Shown here: positions 46,906 through 55,578 of the stretch, piece after piece
Layout: each line of letters begins with the position of its first letter
Position numbering within the stretch: position 1 is the stretch's first letter
Origin: Clostridiaceae bacterium BL-3
GTDB taxonomy: Bacteria; Bacillota; Clostridia; Clostridiales; Clostridiaceae
Length of the DNA: 64,000 nucleotides
Assembly (NCBI GenBank): GCA_902809985.1
Contig: CADDXC010000001.1
Coordinates: forward strand, 1,674,001-1,738,000
Reading direction: 5' to 3'
Notes under the pieces: model-generated
What the model was told of the DNA's origin: nothing
What the model saw: only the letters and a program-made list of their open reading frames with translations
Database searches by the model: none
Made by a program: the position numbers and the translations under genes

Positions 46906-47604
46906 TTATTGCTCAACAAGCCTGTAACCAACTCCAACTTCCGTATATATATATTCAGGTCGTATAGGATCTTTTTCAAGTTTTCTTCTCAAATTTGCCA
47001 TAAATACTCTGAGAGATTGGGTTTCACTGCCCAGAACGGATCCCCAAATTTCGTTTATAATAAAATTATGGGTCAGCACTTTGCCTGAATATCTGCATAA
47101 AAGTTCCATTATTTTGAATTCCGTAGGAGTCAGATGTATATTTTTGCCTGCTGCAACCACTTTTCTTTTTTCAAAATCAATATACAGATCCTTAACTCTA
47201 AATTCCTTCATCTTTTTTCCCTGAACACTGTTCATACCACTGTGTCTCAATGACACGCGAATCCTGGCAAGCAGCTCTCCTATTCCAAAAGGTTTTGTCA
47301 GATAATCATCTGCTCCTCTGTCCAGTGCTTCAACCTTCTGTCTTTCATTTTCTCTAGCGGAAACAATTATAATGGGAACTTTTGACCATTCCCTTATTCT
47401 AGATATAACTTCAATTCCATCAATATCCGGAAGGCCAAGATCAAGTATTATGAGATCCGGATTATTTGACATGGAAAGAGCCACAGCCTCATTTCCCTTA
47501 TCCGTTTCAATGTACTTGTAATTTTGAGCTGACAGTGACGTAGTTATGAATCTTCTTATAATTTTGTCATCTTCAACTACTAGAATATACGGTTTATTAT
47601 CCAC
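46906..47604 (-). CDS. kdpE: OmpR-family response regulator, KdpE-like
   Basis: 232 residues from a GTG with GAGGAG eight bases upstream. Receiver domain: acidic pair EDD at 11-13, phospho-Asp in IILDLGLPDIDG near 54, Lys in YLTKPFGIGELLARI near 103. The winged-helix DNA-binding domain begins VKDLYIDFEKRKV and ends YIYTEVGVGYRL. The close match to KdpE suggests potassium control. No sensor kinase is present: the DNA upstream is an IS110 remnant, beyond which lies the broken start of a potassium permease. It may have lost its KdpD partner through that insertion. Confidence 0.85.
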   Translation of the reverse strand: MDNKPYILVVEDDKIIRRFITTSLSAQNYKYIETDKGNEAVALSMSNNPDLIILDLGLPDIDGIEVISRIREWSKVPIIIVSARENERQKVEALDRGADDYLTKPFGIGELLARIRVSLRHSGMNSVQGKKMKEFRVKDLYIDFEKRKVVAAGKNIHLTPTEFKIMELLCRYSGKVLTHNFIINEIWGSVLGSETQSLRVFMANLRRKLEKDPIRPEYIYTEVGVGYRLVEQ

Positions 47605-47625
47605 CTGTCATTCTCCTCGTATAAT

Positions 47626-47660
47626 AAGTTTATAGTCAGTTAAATGACTGCTATAAACTT
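47626..47660. repeat. Inverted repeat just upstream of kdpE
   Basis: AAGTTTATAG / CTATAAACTT (47626-47635 / 47651-47660), 10 bp, within 25 bases of the kdpE start. It could be an operator or, read on the plus strand, a terminator (a T-rich stretch follows). Confidence 0.45.
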
Positions 47661-48541
47661 ATTTATTTTTTATATTTTAGTATAGATGAGAAAGCATCTG
47701 TGCTTTTCTGTGGGGATTCTCCCAATTCCATAATTGCTGTCTGTTCTGCTTCCCATTCTATACAGATTTCATTTAACTATTTATAAAGGAATTTCCTAAT
47801 GCTAAAATAGTTCTAATAGAACTTTAGCAAAGGTTACTGCTGTAATTCTCCTGCAAAACTTATTGTTATTGCCTAGAAAGCGTGCAGCCTGACCAGAGTA
47901 TCAAATTCTGCTTACACAAATGTTGCATCTCCATCCGTAGCCGCCAGCAAGGTATTTCGCCTGGATGAATGCTGATTACGCGAGGATGCAGTCAGTGCTC
48001 TGGATTAGGATAATTCCTTTCTAAGTTCTTCATTACTCTCGAAAGGTGGTGATTTCATGAAGAAAGTAGATTACTTATCAACTCTATTTGTTGGTATTGA
48101 TATTGGTGCGAGGCAAAATGTTGTCTCTGCAATTAATTTTGAACAGGAATTTTCAATCAAAATGAAACCTGTTCCCAACACGCAATCTGGTGCAGATCAA
48201 TTAGAAGCTATGCTTGTTGATATACTTAGCAATAGTACCTTTAGAACTGTCATAATTGGCTTGGAATCCACTTCGTTTTATGGTGTACATATTGCAAACT
48301 TCCTATCTGCAAGCGAAAGGCTTATGCCTTATAAACCCTATGTCTATTGTTTGAATCCTAAAGAAGTCGCTAATTATAAAGACTCCTTTAACTCTCTTGA
48401 TAAAAATGATGGTATTGATTCCTTCGTCATTGCTGACTTTGCAAGAGTCGGCAGAATTCATACCGAACCCTGGCGTGGTTCTCAATATCTTGCCCTTCAA
48501 AGGCTTACAAGACACAGGCTTCATATAGTTGAATGCTTAAC
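47661..48541 (+). mobile_element. IS110-family element remnant
   Basis: It comprises a noncoding left part (left edge not definable, somewhere after 47660) and the first half of the recombinase gene, ending abruptly at about 48541 where sequence switches to a potassium-permease gene in the opposite strand. The right end and the C-terminal half of the recombinase are missing. Confidence 0.65.
47880..48045 (+). ncRNA. Candidate IS110 bridge RNA in the noncoding left end
   Basis: IS110-subgroup elements encode their guide (bridge) RNA upstream of the recombinase. Here CCAGAG (47893-47898) can pair with CTCTGG (47998-48003), and inside it GCAT..CATCC (47925-47936) with GGATG.ATGC (47963-47972), leaving internal loops. 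The block is more GC-rich than its surroundings. Only the folding potential is seen; expression is unknown. Confidence 0.45.
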
Positions 48542-48554
48542 TATGAGGAAGTAA
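48057..48554 (+). pseudogene. IS110-family recombinase, truncated after the DEDD domain
   Basis: 165 codons open; about 160 belong to the recombinase (family length about 400). The RuvC-like DEDD domain is complete: FVGIDIGARQNVV (Asp), VIIGLESTSFYG (Glu), SLDKNDGIDSFVIADF (two Asp). It continues to ALQRLTRHRLHIVE and then runs into foreign sequence. The Tnp20 domain with the catalytic Ser is absent, so the protein cannot recombine DNA. GAAAGGTGGTGATTTC precedes the ATG, so the fragment could still be translated. Confidence 0.85.
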
Positions 48555-48983
48555 AAAAGGTGCTGCCGAGGTAATAGCTGCAGTCCCGGCAGAAGCACTT
48601 ACCGCCACAGTCAGTATATAGTCTATGGTGAGGGAGGCACCTGCTATAAGCCCTGCGGTAGTCCCAAGATTGTCCTTGGCTACAACATAGGAGCCCCCTC
48701 CTGAAGGGTAGGCATCTATAGTTTGTCTATAGGAAAAAGTAAGCATAAACATTAAAAATACAATGAGCATTGAGGCGTACATCATATATTTATAAGACAA
48801 CACTCCTATTGCGGGAACCAGTATCCAAAGTATTTCCTCCCCTGCATAGGCCACAGATGAAATAGCATCGCTTGACATTATGGGGAGTCCCCAGAATACA
48901 CTGAATTTTTCCTTTTTTAATTCTTGAGTTTTTAAACTCTTTCCTGTTAATCCATTTAAAAAATTTCCCAATTTAAAGCCCAT
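48541..48983 (-). pseudogene. KimA/YdaO-like potassium permease, N-terminal fragment
   Basis: About 147 residues remain of a protein normally near 600. They read MGFKLGNFLNGLTGKSL, then VFWGLPIMSSDAISSVAYAGEEILW, YRQTIDAYPSGGGSYVVAKDNLG and ending SAAPFLLP, a clear APC-family N-terminus of the KimA type (three to four spans). It meets the IS110 recombinase fragment tail-to-tail at about 48541. The remaining three quarters of the gene are gone. GAGGTG precedes the ATG at 48983. Confidence 0.85.
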
Positions 48984-49239
48984 CCTTAACACCTCTAAAA
49001 GTAAATTTATCTCTCAACTTATTGTTTTCTGATATGATGTGTTATTATACCATCAATTAGATAAATTTTAGATTAAGATTTATCCATATGTATAAAGATT
49101 GTATAAAGATTCTATTCTATGATAAATCTGATGAATGGTTCACATTGTTTATATGATAAATGAAACTGCCAACAATATTTCTATCAAGGTATGCACTTAT
49201 GTTATAATGTTATTAAACAATATAAAAGGTGGGTTTTAC

Positions 49240-50226
49240 ATGAAATATGAAGTTCTCCATTTACTGAAAAAAAGCAGCACAACATTCTTATCTGGGCAGT
49301 TGATAAGTGAAAAGCTAGGAGTCAGCCGCACATCTGTATGGAAATACATAAAATCTTTAAAGGAGGATGGATATATAATAGATTCTTCCTCAAAAAAAGG
49401 TTATAGATTAATAAGTTCCCCGGATATACTGACTTTTGAAGAAGTCAACCCATATTTAAAAACAGACCATATAGGTAAAAAAATCCTGCACTTTGAAAGT
49501 ATAAATTCAACAAACGACAAAGCAAAGGAATTATCTGAAAAGGGCGAAGATCATGGAACTGTGGTAATATCCGAAGAACAGGTAGGCGGCAAAGGCAGAT
49601 TGGGTCGTTCCTGGTGCTCCCCAAAATATAAGGGAATAAGTCTGTCTATAATACTGAAGCCAAATATAAATCCCATGGAGGCTCCCAAGATAACTCAAAT
49701 AGCTGCTGCTGCCATGATAGAGAGTTTAAAGGAATTTAATATAAATGCTAAAGTAAAATGGCCTAATGATATAATAATTGGAGGCAAAAAAGTCTGTGGA
49801 ATTCTGACAGAAATGAGCGGTGAATTAAACAGAGTAAACTACATAATTGTAGGCATAGGTATAAACGCCAACCTGGATAAAGATGATTTTTCAGAAGATC
49901 TGCTGGATAAGGCCACTTCCCTTAAAATAGAGACAAATACCAGTATAAATAGGAAATCACTAGCAGGCATGTTTTTAAATAAATTTGAATTTTTATATAC
50001 TGAATTTCAGGAAAAGAAACAAATCGAACTTTCCATAAAAATATGTAAAAATAATTCTGCTGTTATCGGTAAGAATATAAAGGTAGTTAGAAATAACAAT
50101 AAAAAGTGTGCAAAGGCACTTGATCTGGACGGAGATGGGAGATTGGTGGTTCAATACAAGGATGGCTCTCTGGAAAAACTTGTATCCGGTGAAATCTCTA
50201 TAAGAGGGCTAAATCAATATATTTAA
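49240..50226 (+). CDS. birA: Biotin operon repressor / biotin-protein ligase
   Basis: 328 residues: N-terminal winged helix (LLKKSSTTFLSGQLISEKLGVSRTSVWKYIKSLKEDGY), the ligase core with GRLGRSWCSPKYKGISLS near 128-145 (the GRGRxGRxW-type adenylate loop), KVKWPNDIIIGGKKVCGILTEM near 185 and the C-terminal SH3-like domain. It adenylates biotin, attaches it to carboxylases and probably represses biotin genes. ATG at 49240 follows AAAGGTGGGTTTTAC; the frame is open 35 codons further upstream without a ribosome site. Confidence 0.93.
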   Translation: MKYEVLHLLKKSSTTFLSGQLISEKLGVSRTSVWKYIKSLKEDGYIIDSSSKKGYRLISSPDILTFEEVNPYLKTDHIGKKILHFESINSTNDKAKELSEKGEDHGTVVISEEQVGGKGRLGRSWCSPKYKGISLSIILKPNINPMEAPKITQIAAAAMIESLKEFNINAKVKWPNDIIIGGKKVCGILTEMSGELNRVNYIIVGIGINANLDKDDFSEDLLDKATSLKIETNTSINRKSLAGMFLNKFEFLYTEFQEKKQIELSIKICKNNSAVIGKNIKVVRNNNKKCAKALDLDGDGRLVVQYKDGSLEKLVSGEISIRGLNQYI

Positions 50227-50386
50227 ATTTTGACTTATATTTTACATTTAGGTATACTATAAAATTTTATTATAGACAAAACTCAAATCATAACATATAG
50301 ATATTTGTTATAAAATATACTGTCATGTATAATTATCATGAATTAAATCTAAGGATAAAATAATTTGTTAAGGGAGGTTTTATGTT

Positions 50387-51043
50387 ATGAAAAGAGTTTT
50401 ATCCATCATATTTTCTATATTATTTATTGGTGTACTAGCTGTTGGATGTTCCTCAGGTGAACAATCCTCCAATACACAAAAACAATCTACTGAAAATAAG
50501 GAACAAAAAACTCTTACTGTGGATAAAAATAAAAAAGAGGTCAAAATATCGGCACAGGTAAATGGAAAATATTTTACTGAAAATACCAGACATGGTGTAG
50601 TTTTTAAGGATGGTAAGAATGGCGAAAAATCTGTATTGAGAGGTTTTGTAAAACCAGAGGATTTTTATAATGCTCTGATCTCCATTGGTGCAAAACCTGG
50701 AAATAATCTAGAGGCAAGTGATAAAGGCAAGGGCAAAAAGGTAGAGGGATCAAAATTAAACGTATACATTACTTGGAATGGCCTTGGAAAGGAAATACCT
50801 TTCTCAGATATTATATATTCAAGTGATCCCAGACCAATGGACATAAGATTCGGCGGTAACCTGGCCCATGCTAAAAAGATGAATACGGGCTGCATATTAT
50901 GCTTAGATAGTTGTCCAGTAGGTATTACCAGTAATTCTGCTTATGCATTTGGAGAATCCGATACAGTTAAATTCCACGGTAAAAAGGATGTCCTTCCAAA
51001 GGACGGCACAGATGTTACCGTTATATTCAGATTAGCAGAATAA
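50387..51043 (+). CDS. YdjY-like lipoprotein with a Cys cluster
   Basis: 218 residues: signal peptide and lipobox (VLAVGC, Cys about 21), a Ser/Gln/Lys linker to about 50, then a domain with KEVKISAQVNGKYFTENTRHGVVF and VKPEDFYNALISIGAKPGNNL resembling YdjY-type domains. Near residue 172 lies GCILCLDSCPVG (C-x2-C-x3-C-P), unusual in an exported lipoprotein and suggestive of metal, cluster or heme binding or of disulfides. GGGAGG precedes the ATG. It is followed by a hairpin and a small membrane protein. Function not known. Confidence 0.75.
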   Translation: MKRVLSIIFSILFIGVLAVGCSSGEQSSNTQKQSTENKEQKTLTVDKNKKEVKISAQVNGKYFTENTRHGVVFKDGKNGEKSVLRGFVKPEDFYNALISIGAKPGNNLEASDKGKGKKVEGSKLNVYITWNGLGKEIPFSDIIYSSDPRPMDIRFGGNLAHAKKMNTGCILCLDSCPVGITSNSAYAFGESDTVKFHGKKDVLPKDGTDVTVIFRLAE

Positions 51044-51056
51044 ATAGTTTTTTGGG

Positions 51057-51078
51057 GTACGATGTTTATACATCGTAC
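51057..51078 (+). terminator. Hairpin after the lipoprotein gene
   Basis: GTACGATGT / ACATCGTAC (9 bp, four-base loop), followed by TCTATTTATTT. Probably a partial terminator before the next gene. Confidence 0.55.
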
Positions 51079-51111
51079 TCTATTTATTTCATACATTTCA
51101 GGAGGTTAAAA

Positions 51112-51522
51112 ATGAAATTTTTCAGCTTAATATACAACGGGTTTATATGGGGGCTGCTGCTCTCCATTATAGCTTTCCAAAATGAATGGCTGGAGATGAG
51201 GATCAATACGGGTATAATAATTCCAATTACAATGGCATTATGTTTTATTGTATATTTCATTAAGTCAGCAAAAAAACATCCATTATATAAAATTGGCTTT
51301 AAATTCAGCATATTTAATCTGATATCATGTGTTTTAATAACGATTTTAATAATCGGTACAGACAGATTTCAGATTCTGCCAGCTTCTATAATAAGAGAAG
51401 GAATACATTACAGCAGCTTAAGCTTTTCTACAGTAAATTTAATATTATCTATATTCTTTATAACAGGACTTTTTATTATATTTTTATCCAGCAGATCCCA
51501 AAAACACTTTAAGTATAAATAA
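51112..51522 (+). CDS. Four-span membrane protein, unknown function
   Basis: 136 residues with four hydrophobic segments (about 6-22, 31-50, 62-82 and 108-128) joined by short loops. GGAGG lies six bases before the ATG, so translation is likely. It follows the Cys-cluster lipoprotein by 68 bases with a hairpin between, and may be partly co-transcribed with it. No family recognised. Confidence 0.65.
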   Translation: MKFFSLIYNGFIWGLLLSIIAFQNEWLEMRINTGIIIPITMALCFIVYFIKSAKKHPLYKIGFKFSIFNLISCVLITILIIGTDRFQILPASIIREGIHYSSLSFSTVNLILSIFFITGLFIIFLSSRSQKHFKYK

Positions 51523-51606
51523 CTTATAAATGATCTTCATTTCTGCGTTTAAATTATAGTAGAAAAGCAAATTATAATATCAAATACATTGAAGGATGTG
51601 TAAATT

Positions 51607-52773
51607 ATGCTTTTAATAAAAAACGTAGAAATATTTGATCCCAGATCTAAAGGTAAAAAAAATATATTCATATGCTTTGATAAAATAGCATATATCTCTC
51701 AAAGAATAAACATTCCGGATAAAAATTTCCCCCAGGTAGAAATACTAGATGGAACTGGATTAAAAGCTATTCCAGGACTAATCGATCTTCATATACATAT
51801 AAACGGCGGTGGAGGAGAAGGGGGCTTTTACAACAGAACCCCGGAATTAGGGCTTACAAAATTCACATTAAATGGTGTTACAACCTGCGTGGGTCTTTTA
51901 GGTACAGATGGAATTACAAGAAATATGGAAGGTCTGCTGGCAAAGGCACAAGCCCTTCAGTCCGAGGGAATAAGCACATACTGCTGGACAGGATGTTACG
52001 ATGTACCAACTAGGACCCTTACAGACAGTGTCCGAGGCGATATTATCACTGTGGATAAAATAATAGGGGCTGGCGAAATAGCTGTTTCCGATCATAGGGG
52101 AAGTCATCCTTCCGATGAAGATCTGATACATTTGGCCTGTGAAACCCGGGTAGGCGGACTTATTTCAGGTAAATGCGGAGTTCTTCATATGCATCTTGGA
52201 GATGGCAAAAGAGGGTTGACTCCTATATTTGATGTAATAGAAAATTCAGATATACCTTTTGAAAATCTGCTCCCTACACATCTCAATAGAAACAGTCTAT
52301 TATCCAGACAGTGCATGGAATATTTAAAAATGGGCGGCTTCACTGACATAACAACAGGGATTAAAAATGAAAATGATGATGCCATCAGTTCATCTCAACT
52401 GTATCAAACGATATTAAAGGAAAATATTTCTCCATACCATGTGACCATGAGCTCTGACGCAGGAGGAAGTATGCCTTTTTTTGACAGCAGTGGAAAACTG
52501 ACCAAATTAACCATAGGCATGCCTTCTACTGACATTGACTCCATAAGGGAATCCATTGAAAGAGGTCTCTCCATGGAGTTGGCCCTTATCCCTCTTACTC
52601 TTTCACCTGCCAGATTTCTTAAATTTCCCTGCAAAGGTAAAATAGCAGAGGGCTATGATGCAGACTTGGTTTTATTAGATGATAAATTAAATATTCACAC
52701 CGTTATAAGCAGAGGAAAAATTATGGTTCAAAACTACAAACCAACTGCATACGGAACCTTCGAAAATAAATAA
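51607..52773 (+). CDS. iadA: Isoaspartyl dipeptidase (beta-aspartyl-peptidase)
   Basis: 388 residues of the amidohydrolase fold. It splits beta-aspartyl dipeptides that arise from asparagine/aspartate damage. GLIDLHIHINGGGGEGG near 58-75 holds the HxH pair; NGVTTCVGLLGTDG near 90, GAGEIAVSDHRGSHPSDED near 155-173, LHMHLGDGKRG near 196, LPTHLNRN near 224 and SSDAGGSMPFF near 280 (Asp) are all typical of IadA. AAGGATGTGTAAATT precedes the ATG. It is convergent with grdD; their stop codons lie in one shared terminator stem. Confidence 0.92.
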   Translation: MLLIKNVEIFDPRSKGKKNIFICFDKIAYISQRINIPDKNFPQVEILDGTGLKAIPGLIDLHIHINGGGGEGGFYNRTPELGLTKFTLNGVTTCVGLLGTDGITRNMEGLLAKAQALQSEGISTYCWTGCYDVPTRTLTDSVRGDIITVDKIIGAGEIAVSDHRGSHPSDEDLIHLACETRVGGLISGKCGVLHMHLGDGKRGLTPIFDVIENSDIPFENLLPTHLNRNSLLSRQCMEYLKMGGFTDITTGIKNENDDAISSSQLYQTILKENISPYHVTMSSDAGGSMPFFDSSGKLTKLTIGMPSTDIDSIRESIERGLSMELALIPLTLSPARFLKFPCKGKIAEGYDADLVLLDDKLNIHTVISRGKIMVQNYKPTAYGTFENK

Positions 52774-52800
52774 GAGGGTTGTTTTATCCCTCTTATTTAT
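52766..52800. terminator. Bidirectional terminator overlapping both iadA and grdD stops
   Basis: Perfect 13-bp inverted repeat 52766-52778 / 52788-52800. The iadA stop (52771-52773) and the grdD stop (52793-52795) are inside the two arms. Confidence 0.85.
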
Positions 52801-53938
52801 ATCCTGCTTCCTTTAAAATTTTTACGGCCTTTTCACCCTTTTGAGAATTTACCAGAATCACAGGCCCTGTGCAGCCCATTCCGCTTTCAGAATATATACC
52901 TTTTTCCCATAATACCCTGCAGGCATTGTCCAGTTCCAGTATATCTATCCCCGGTATTGCATAGGTCACAACTTCCCTGGGAGGCACCTTTACCTCCACC
53001 TCTTCAGCTTTCGACGGCCTATCCTTTTCCAATATCTCCTCCAGCCCTGCATCCTCTGCCTTTTGAAATTCATTCTTCGCCGTCCTCAGTACTTTTCCTT
53101 CAGCACACACAGCACAGTATTTAAGTGCTTCACAGATAAGAGGTGCCCCCGAAGCCCTGGATACTATATTTATCAGTTTATCATAATTTTCCCCTATTCC
53201 CGGACCATATCCATATCCCAGAGTCTCATAATTTCCTCCGGTAGTATAGGCTGCAAAAATCTTTATGAGCAGATTTCCGGTCAGTGAATCACAAACCATG
53301 ACATCCGGGGTACCTGAAAGGAGGTCATTTCCCCTCATCAGTACTTCTCCATTTTTCCTGAGAGATTGAGCAAAATCAATACCATATCCCCTGTTCTGCA
53401 GTTCTACAAGCGCCCTCTGTGTACCCCTGGCTCCATCTACATTCAAAACCCCCACGGTTGGATTATCTATACCAATGGACTTTGCAACTGCAATGCCGGC
53501 TATGGAGTTTTTGACCATACTCTCCACCCTATTCGTGGCCATAGTACCCGTAGTGGTTGAAAGTATCATATTTCTGCCGCTTCCCGGTGCAGCCATCCTA
53601 CCTACAGTCGATACCCCTATAGGAAAATCAAAATGCTGTGTCACACACCCATCTATCTTCTTTTCCTCAAGAAGACTTACCATTTTCTTATGACCTTCTT
53701 CTGCACTGCTTACTTCTACAGATTCAAACCCACAGTCAACTTTCGGCCCTATGAGCACTATATCAAAATCACCGTATTTACTCCCCGCCAACTGTGCAGC
53801 TTTTATCATCTCCTCTGCTCCATGTTCCGAGCCATAAACTGTAAGTCCTATTCTAGGCCTCCTTTTAAAGCTTCCCTTTTCTATACCGTCAGCTATATCC
53901 TCAAATGCTTCCGCAATCAATTTTTTTGTCCTGTCCAT
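52793..53938 (-). CDS. grdD: Glycine reductase complex, protein C alpha subunit
   Basis: 381 residues from the ATG at 53938 (GAGGAGGGGAATT upstream). Related to phosphate acyltransferases (PlsX/PTA-like): RPRIGLTVYGSEHGAEEM, KIDGCVTQHFDFPIGV, TTGTMATNRVESMVKNS, and the end SGMGCTGPVILVN. With GrdC it makes protein C, which takes the acetyl group from the selenoprotein A carboxymethyl intermediate and releases acetyl phosphate. Last gene of the operon, ending in the terminator shared with iadA. Confidence 0.93.
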   Translation of the reverse strand: MDRTKKLIAEAFEDIADGIEKGSFKRRPRIGLTVYGSEHGAEEMIKAAQLAGSKYGDFDIVLIGPKVDCGFESVEVSSAEEGHKKMVSLLEEKKIDGCVTQHFDFPIGVSTVGRMAAPGSGRNMILSTTTGTMATNRVESMVKNSIAGIAVAKSIGIDNPTVGVLNVDGARGTQRALVELQNRGYGIDFAQSLRKNGEVLMRGNDLLSGTPDVMVCDSLTGNLLIKIFAAYTTGGNYETLGYGYGPGIGENYDKLINIVSRASGAPLICEALKYCAVCAEGKVLRTAKNEFQKAEDAGLEEILEKDRPSKAEEVEVKVPPREVVTYAIPGIDILELDNACRVLWEKGIYSESGMGCTGPVILVNSQKGEKAVKILKEAGYK

Positions 53939-53964
53939 AATTCCCCTCCTCTGTATCAAAAATT

Positions 53965-55500
53965 CTAATCATCCATCAACTGCTGTGCAAATTTTCTTAT
54001 CTCCCGTGCTATGATCTTCTTTACCTCATCTTTGGATACTTCAGTATTCTCCTCTTTCCCGCCATCGTTCTTTTCTACAAGTATAGATACTCCATCAAAC
54101 AGATTTGTCATTCTTCCCAGAAATAAACTCCCCTTACCTATTACCATAAAATTGTTCAATTTTCCACTCATTATATGTTCTATGCCGTGTCCTATAATAG
54201 GAACGCCGGATGGTATATGTCCCTGAGTGGGTGCATATCCCGGATAACCATGTTCTTTGACAAATAAAGGCAGCTGTTTCCTCTCAAGCTGTCCACTTTT
54301 AACCGCCAGAGCCCCTATCATCTTATAATTTTGTGTCGGTACATCCCCGGCACCTGCCGGCTCTGTTATATCAGGTATCTGCATTTCAGGTGCAAACTTA
54401 TCCACATCCGTAATTTTCATTCCTTTTTTAGTCAGAGGATCAAGTACCAGAGCCTGTATTACAGCCTGGGGAGCAGCACCGTGGGCTATTGTATGTCTCC
54501 CAACTACATCAGTTCTGAGTACCGGGCTTATTCCATCATTTTCCGACACAAGAACTGCAAAACCCCCGAGGCAGTCCTCCAGGATAGGTATATTTTTTTT
54601 CACATGGTCCTTTCCATTCATTCCAAGTTTGGCAGTACATCCGCCTGCAAACACTACCACGTTCTTATATACACCAGATTGTACAAGAGCTGCAGCTGTA
54701 ATCAGTGCATGGGCAGGTCCCGCACAAAAACCTCTCATATCAACTCCAGTGGCGCCTTTTATTCCTGCTATTTCGCCACAGGCTTTGGCAGTATTTCCAC
54801 CTCCCCTTTGATTCATATCACCCACGGCTTCTTCTGAACATTCTATTAGATAATCAATTTGACTTACATCCAATCCAGAGTTTTTTACAAGATACATCAG
54901 TGCCAGAACGCCCGATGCCTTTACTGACAAGTTTTCAATCATGGTATGTGCCGACAGATTCGGATCAAATTCGTGGGCCCTTTTCACGCATCCCACAAGT
55001 TTGTCATCCCTGTAAAGGCCCTCTGCTATGCCATCATTTACAAGCCTTTTAATATTTTCTATGCTCTCTCCCTCTTTCAAGTCATCAATTCTATCTTTTA
55101 AGATTGGATGCCTCTTAAAGCTCTCTTTTACAGCCTCCGTAAAGGATTTTTCCAAGATCACCAGATCAAATACATCGGATATCTTCAACAATCCATAAAA
55201 CTCATCCTGACACATTATCTCTCCAAACTTGCCAAACCTCGATGAGCCATCAACTTTTTCATTATACCAGGGTCTTTTTCTTTCACTCAATTCTTCTGGA
55301 GCCATGTTTCCTATATAAGTTTGATTTGGCGCATAACTGACTACATCTTCAAATGATCTCAAGTGGTTTTTTATCTGCTTCAGATAATCCGAATCCGGAT
55401 TTGTCTTCCTCTCCAAAGTTTGGGTAGTGCCATTATGTACCACCATATCCGGCGTATTAACTAAAACATAAGAAGCTCTCTTAACAACGGGAAAATTCAT
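53965..55500 (-). CDS. grdC: Glycine reductase complex, protein C beta subunit
   Basis: 511 residues; thiolase/KAS III-like fold with the active Cys in DMRGFCAGPAHAL near 258. Start MNFPVVKRASYVLVNTPDMVVHNGTT is characteristic of GrdC; QTYIGNMAPEEL and GHGIEHIMSGKLNNFMVIGKGSLFLGRMTN support it. Together with GrdD it phosphorolyses the Se-bound acetyl thioester to acetyl phosphate. AGGAGGTTTTAAA precedes the ATG, 79 bases after grdB. Confidence 0.95.
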   Translation of the reverse strand: MNFPVVKRASYVLVNTPDMVVHNGTTQTLERKTNPDSDYLKQIKNHLRSFEDVVSYAPNQTYIGNMAPEELSERKRPWYNEKVDGSSRFGKFGEIMCQDEFYGLLKISDVFDLVILEKSFTEAVKESFKRHPILKDRIDDLKEGESIENIKRLVNDGIAEGLYRDDKLVGCVKRAHEFDPNLSAHTMIENLSVKASGVLALMYLVKNSGLDVSQIDYLIECSEEAVGDMNQRGGGNTAKACGEIAGIKGATGVDMRGFCAGPAHALITAAALVQSGVYKNVVVFAGGCTAKLGMNGKDHVKKNIPILEDCLGGFAVLVSENDGISPVLRTDVVGRHTIAHGAAPQAVIQALVLDPLTKKGMKITDVDKFAPEMQIPDITEPAGAGDVPTQNYKMIGALAVKSGQLERKQLPLFVKEHGYPGYAPTQGHIPSGVPIIGHGIEHIMSGKLNNFMVIGKGSLFLGRMTNLFDGVSILVEKNDGGKEENTEVSKDEVKKIIAREIRKFAQQLMDD

Positions 55501-55578
55501 TTTAAAACCTCCTATTTATTTTTTATAAATTGGAGGATCTGAAAATAAAATATTTTCAATCCTCCTGGAACTCACAAA

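Noticed and set aside
48984..49239. c-di-AMP (ydaO) riboswitch before the broken KimA-like gene
   Set aside because: Looked for because such permeases often carry one; no conserved ydaO elements are visible.
54331..54837. 168-residue plus-strand ORF opposite grdC
   Set aside because: Antisense of the thiolase-like active-site region of grdC; Ser/Cys/Tyr-rich shadow translation.
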